Below, piece after piece: positions 59,501 to 64,000 of a stretch of 64,000 nt of DNA. The translations under genes and the position numbers were made by a program. This DNA is from Panagrolaimus kolymaensis. Taxonomy: Eukaryota; Nematoda; Chromadorea; Rhabditida; Panagrolaimidae. The notes beneath the pieces are model-generated. The model searched no databases, was not told the DNA's origin, and saw nothing but the letters and a program-made list of their open reading frames with translations. The stretch is from the NCBI GenBank assembly GCA_028622995.1, contig JAJQJQ010000026.1, positions 2,914,001 through 2,978,000 on the forward strand, given 5' to 3'. Positions within the stretch are counted from its first letter, which is position 1; every line of letters starts with the position of its first letter.

Positions 59501-61107
59501 ACCTCGATCCCCATCTCCTTATTCATCTGAAGAATCGGAGGATAGTTCGGAATATGCTCCTTCAGATGCTTCAATAAAGAAATCAAAAAGCAAAATTGAT
59601 TCAAAAAACGCGCATGTCCTCAAGGCTACTAATAAAAAATCATTAAGCAGCGGACCACCACCAGCTAAAAAAGCTAAATTAGATAAAAAGCAGGCTGCCT
59701 TGAGGACTACGGAATCGCCTGTTGTTATTGTGGATGATGATGAAGAAGAACCATCACATATGCTTAATGAATTTGATTATGGCCCAAGTGATTTGCCGCC
59801 TTTTAAAATTGTGAATGAACCCATGTTAACCAAAGAATTTTGGGATGAGCAATGGCAAATACCTAAAAATAATTATTATGAGGAACCCGTGGAAAGAGAT
59901 TATTTTGTTAAACCTATTCCAGCAACAAGACCAGGAGTTGGAGCAAAAATACGATATAATAGACGAAATGCTTATGAAGAATATGACTCAAATATTCGAT
60001 TTGTTACGGTATGCTTTAAAAAATACAGTTTATTTTAAAATGTAATTTATTTTTTAGGAAGGCTTGGATGAAGAAGAATTAATGTACATGGAATTAGCGT
60101 TTAAACGAGTAACCGATGACCAACAACTTCCATATGCATATGCGTTGGAATGGAATAACCCTTCGACAGAACCTGATCCAGAACTTTATGTAAGACTGAA
60201 ATTTAAAATATCAATTTTAAATTTTTCTATTTTAGCCCGAGCCTGTCGAAAAAGATGGTGTCCTTCATCATTACATTGATCCAGATGTGAGTCCACCCAG
60301 AATTTTAAAAACCTTCTTTCACCATAAAAAATTATTTTCAGCTTCACCTTGTAACACCACTTGAACGAGGATCAGCCCGAGTTCATGGACTATTTAAATA
60401 TACTCGAATGGAAAAAGTTGCTCGTCGACGTTTAACCGTGCCACCGAGATTAGAAATTAATGAAGAAGATCGACAAATGGTTAAAAATATTCAACAGCAA
60501 TATCGCACAGAAAATGCATTATTGAGACAATTAAAAACTGCTGGTTTAGAAGGCCTTTCTTTGTTGACTTCAAACGCTTTAGCTGTAAGTTTTCATGGAA
60601 AACAATAGTTCTTTGAGATAAAAACTTTTTTTAGTCTCGTCCAACTTGCGTTACATTTGCTCCTTCACGAATTCATGATTGGGGCTTATTTACTCTTGAG
60701 GATATCAAAGCGAGGTGCATGATTATTGAATATATTGGAGAAATTTGTCGATCAACTGTTGTTGAAGAACGCGAACAACGATATCTTCAACGAGGCATAG
60801 GATCATCGTATCTTTTCAGAATTGATCGAAATTTTGTAAGCTTTGAATTTTATTCCTAAATTTTTGCATATAAATTTTTTTTCAGGTCATTGATGCAACA
60901 AGAATGGGAAATTCAGCTCGTTTTATAAATCATAGTTGTACACCAAATTCATATGCCAGAGTGGTTAAAGGAAATCACATAGCAATATATAGTAAAAGAT
61001 TTATTGAAGCTGGAGAAGAAATAACATATGATTATAAATTTCCTGTTGAAGATAACAAAATTCCATGCTATTGTAATGCGCCTAATTGTCGTGGATCTCT
61101 TAATTAA
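56549..61107 (+). CDS. SETD1: SETD1/COMPASS histone H3K4 methyltransferase
   Basis: Twelve exons (56549-56788, 56845-56925, 56978-57063, 57116-57294, 57351-57928, 57978-58589, 58638-60008, 60058-60189, 60236-60286, 60342-60584, 60635-60835, 60886-61107) give 1331 residues. An RRM-like domain lies at about 100-190 (NLYLRILSF...[10 protein letters not shown]). A long disordered middle follows, with His, Pro, Ser and acidic runs. The N-SET region contains [11 protein letters not shown]. The SET domain starts [15 protein letters not shown] and includes [25 protein letters not shown] (from 1270) and EITYDYKF. Post-SET is [13 protein letters not shown], the exact SETD1/MLL-type C-terminus. RRM plus N-SET selects SETD1 (nematode SET-2) over MLL. 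It writes H3K4 methylation at promoters within COMPASS. The donor of exon 1 (GTTTGT) is weak and the first exon is the least certain part. Confidence 0.93.
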
Positions 61108-61760
61108 TTTCCTCACCCAAACAAAAAAATCATTTATAACTATTCATTTTAATATTGTTGCCTGTGATTATTATAATTTTTCTCAGACGACGTAACGGCG
61201 TCTAATATCCGTTATTAATTAAATTTTACGTATTTAGTCTTTCTTTATGTAAAAAACGTGTAAATTGATCTCATTTTTAAATCTTTTTTCTTCTCTCTCG
61301 AGCAATTATTTTTTCTTTTTCTTTGTTATTTATTATTATTATTGTTTTTTATGTCCTCTCTTTAAAGTTTAAACTTTGATATTTCGCAATTTTGCGGGTA
61401 ACAATCTCAGGATTGATTTGATAATAACAACAACCAAAATAATAAAAATCTTTAATTTTTTTCTATTGGCAATGTGTTGCATTTTAGTTCTGAAAAAAAA
61501 AAAATAGAAAGAAAGGTTTACTACCGAAAATTGTTTTTCTTGATTGATAAAAAAATATCAACAACAACAAAACTTCCATTGTTTGTATATCCGAGCTAAT
61601 TTATTATTTTCTTGCTTTATCATTCAGAGCTGAGTTATAAACGTGAAAAAAGGCACATGCCATAATATAAATTACACTAAATTAATTAATTTTTTATTTG
61701 TTTTCATAAATTTCTAATCTTCCTTCGTTCTTTCGCAAAATAATTTTGTTATTTTTTAAG
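61108..61760. other. spacer between SETD1 and MMAB
   Basis: About 650 bp on the same strand. It includes the SETD1 3' UTR. A TTTTTTAAG acceptor-like site ends at 61760, immediately before the MMAB ATG. Confidence 0.4.
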
Positions 61761-62640
61761 ATGTTACGCCGGGTGGCTTGTTTGACTCTACAACGTCTTC
61801 CACGGCAGGAATTATCAGCTAATCGCTTTTTACATCTTTCCGCCGCAGTTGATCGTGGATTTAAACCTGGTCGTGGAACAGGAGATAAAGGTAAACTCAA
61901 ATATTTTTCTCTCTCCATATTTTTGACTTTGGCATTTAGGTTCTTCAAGTTTGTTTAATAATGAAAGGCGTTGGAAAGATGACGGTGCTTTCCATGCCCT
62001 TGGAAATACGGATGAACTTTCTTCCTTTCTTGGAATGTGTCGAGAACAAGCTTGTCAAGATAATTTAGAAGATGTTATCGAAGTTATTACTCGGGTTCAA
62101 TGTATTTTGCAAGATTTAGGCTCACATGTTGCTACTCCACCCAATTCATCTAAGAAAAAGAAGGGTTTGATTTTGACTTTTTAAATATATATATTTTTTA
62201 AATATCGGGTTTCAGAAAAAACTGTATTTGATGAAAGTTTTGTTTCATATGTAAATGGATTAATTGATGAATTTGGTGATAAAACTCCAGCCATTCGGCA
62301 ATTTATTTTACCTGTAAGCATTTTAAATTAGCATTCTCTATTCAACTGAAAAAATTTCTAGGGTGGTGGTCCACTTGCATCTAAACTTCAATATGCTCGA
62401 GCTTTATGCCGTCGAGCTGAACGTTCACTTGCGCCCTTGCTTCGCGAAGAAGCAGTCGATGAGAACGCCCTTAAATTCTTAAATCGTTTGAGTGATTTAC
62501 TTTTTGTTCTTGGACGTTATGCTTGCCTTCAAACCCAGAATTTTGAACTTTCTTACCAGCCACCATTAAAAAATGTTAAGAAAGAAGCTGACGTACAAGC
62601 CACAAAACTTATTGATAAAAAGAAAAATGAAGAAAGTTAA
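61761..62640 (+). CDS. MMAB: cob(I)yrinic acid a,c-diamide adenosyltransferase, mitochondrial
   Basis: Four exons (61761-61890, 61940-62164, 62216-62313, 62362-62640) encode 243 residues. A basic, hydroxylated N-terminus (MLRRVACLTLQRLPRQ...) looks like a mitochondrial transit peptide of about 30 residues. The ATP-binding motif is GTGDKG (39-44). Other PduO-type signatures are LGNTDELSSFLGM, LQDLGSHVATP, CRRAERSL (167-174) and LNRLSDLLFVLGRYA. The enzyme makes adenosylcobalamin, the cofactor of methylmalonyl-CoA mutase. Exon 2 ends in a Lys run just before a weak donor (GTTTGA), but the joined frame matches the family. The C-terminus has a charged extension. Confidence 0.95.
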
Positions 62641-63632
62641 ATAAATTGCTTTTTTGTAAAAAGCATGTTTAGTGAAAATAGAATATTTTGTTAGATATTT
62701 TTATATTAAAAAATTCAATGGAAAAATATTATTTTTTTACGGGAACCATTTATGTTTTATGTTTGCTGCTTGTTTTGTTATAAGCTGTCAATTTTTTTTT
62801 TGATTGTCAAAAAGAAATCTGTGTTGTCGATTATTTTGATATTTTTTATAAAAAAAAAAAATAAAGCTCCTTGAAGAAGGAAAAGAAAGAAACTGATCGT
62901 TAATGGAAGAGTCATCGACCAATGGGAAGAAGAAGGCGAGAAAAAAAAAAACCAGCTCCTCTCAATTTTTTTCTTTTTTTAGTTTTGTTTTTGGAAAAGA
63001 AAAAAGAGCGCCTCCAGCCTTAATTATTGTTGTTTGGTAGTTTAAAACAAGAAATAATAAAAATAAAAAGAGAAAACCGCAAAATAATAGTCAGTTCAGT
63101 CCTTCAATCGATTGTTTTCGACGCATTGTGGTTTTTTTTTATTTGTCACATTTTTATGAGATTTCGAAATAGTCAAAATGCATGAGAGAAAGAAAAAAAT
63201 GAATGAATAAAGGATATGAAAACCACCATTCTTTAAGAATAAAAACTTATAATTAAATCCTCCGCTTTTTTTAAGTTCGATTTCGAAATATGTATTGTCA
63301 CTTTTTTTGCAAGCTTGGTTTCGGCTTACCTTATTTTTTTAATACCTTTTTTTACCGTTCACCATTTTACCGCGAAACATCCGAGGGATATTTATTATTT
63401 TTTCACAAAAACCACACGACATTTTATTTTTTATTTTTACTCATTCATTGATCGCTGTGTGAATTTTCACGATCCCTTTTTTTCTGCAAAAAAAAAGTGC
63501 ACAACTATCAACCCAACCATCCAATAAAAACAACAATACTTTTCTTTTAGGGTCAATATTGAATTAAAACCAAATGTGATATTTTTGCATCAATTTATAA
63601 TATTATAATTATTAAATAATATTCACTACTAA
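62641..63632. other. intergenic, upstream of Rab30
   Basis: About 990 bp between MMAB and the Rab gene. A CTTTTAG acceptor-like site ends at 63550, 82 bp before the Rab ATG. Otherwise AT-rich with nothing recognised. Confidence 0.4.
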
Positions 63633-64000
63633 ATGGAAGATTATAAATATTTATTTAAAGTTGTATTAGTTGGTAATGCAGGAGTTGGCAAAACATGTCT
63701 AGTTCGGAAATTTACTCAAGGAATATTTCCACCCGGTCAAAGTGCAACCATTGGCGTAGATTTCATGATAAAAACCATTAGAGTTGGAAATGAAAAAATT
63801 AAAGTACTCTCTCGAATTTTCTTTCATTCTTTTGTTTATTTTTTTGTTGTCGTTTATAGCTTCAAATATGGGACACTGCCGGACAAGAGCGTTTCAGAAG
63901 CATAACTCAAAGTTATTATCGATCTGCACATGCTATTGTTTTAGTTTATGACGTATGCTGCCAACCAAGTTTTGACTGTCTATCAGAATGGTTAAGTGAA
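63633..64000 (+). CDS. RAB30: Rab30-type small GTPase, 3' end outside window
   Basis: Exon 1 is 63633-63803; exon 2 starts at 63860 and runs off the window. P-loop GNAGVGKT (14-21), switch [11 protein letters not shown] and switch [14 protein letters not shown] (61-72) are intact. The pattern [20 protein letters not shown] with [10 protein letters not shown] and [10 protein letters not shown] matches Rab30 closely and separates it from Rab1, Rab8 and Rab35. Rab30 works at the Golgi. The NKxD and SAK motifs and the prenylated tail lie beyond the edge. A GTATGC inside exon 2 resembles a donor but the family alignment continues through it. Confidence 0.92.

Overview
The window reads as nuclear DNA of a nematode. 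It is very AT-rich with long A and T runs. Genes are cut by many short introns, mostly about 43 to 60 bp, with GTAAGT-like donors and TTTTTAG or TTTCAG acceptors. The gene set fits a nematode: a sterol methyltransferase of the nematode STRM-1 type, a tyrosinase with ShKT tails, a compact astacin, and an eight-cysteine insulin-like peptide. Several start codons lie a few bases after a splice-acceptor-like site, as expected for spliced-leader trans-splicing. I cannot place the genus.

Layout. 1-2004 (-): SLC17-type anion transporter, cut by the left edge. 5927-6619 (-): small LDLa membrane protein. 7683-7941 (-): insulin-like peptide in two tiny exons. 8658-9922 (-): PDHX/E3-binding-protein homologue, head to head with 10522-10914 (+), TFIIA gamma. 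11648-13707 (+): AKAP10-like protein with two RGS domains and a C-terminal PKA-anchoring helix. 14114-15166 (-): minimal matrix metalloprotease. 16034-18315 (-): tyrosinase. 20770-22166 (-): globin with an N-myristoylation signal. 25444-26800 (+): astacin. 27029-27366 (-): COA5/PET191. 30837-32952 (+): protein with a nucleoside phosphorylase domain. 33852-35645 (+): STRM-1 methyltransferase, followed 169 bp later by 35815-36842 (+), aspartate dehydrogenase; the pair looks like an operon. 40286-41170 (+): orphan coiled-coil protein. 48175-49368 (+): ELMO-domain protein. 49933-52250 (-): secreted S9 serine peptidase. 55792-56058 (+): small secreted peptide. 56549-61107 (+): SETD1-type H3K4 methyltransferase. 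61761-62640 (+): MMAB. 63633-64000 (+): Rab30, cut by the right edge. Gene structures were spliced by eye. Nearly every complete model joins into one open frame whose length is a multiple of three.

The most unusual part is 42-54 kb. It holds an apparently intact 4.06-kb hAT-superfamily transposon (42217-46277) with 14-bp terminal inverted repeats, a perfect 8-bp target duplication and an uninterrupted 941-residue transposase. Two non-autonomous elements also lie there, 46841-47294 and 53128-53529, each with its own 15-bp inverted ends and perfect 8-bp duplication. Both are built internally from short self-complementary motifs. The rest of the window is gene-poor, homopolymer-rich DNA between ordinary cellular genes.
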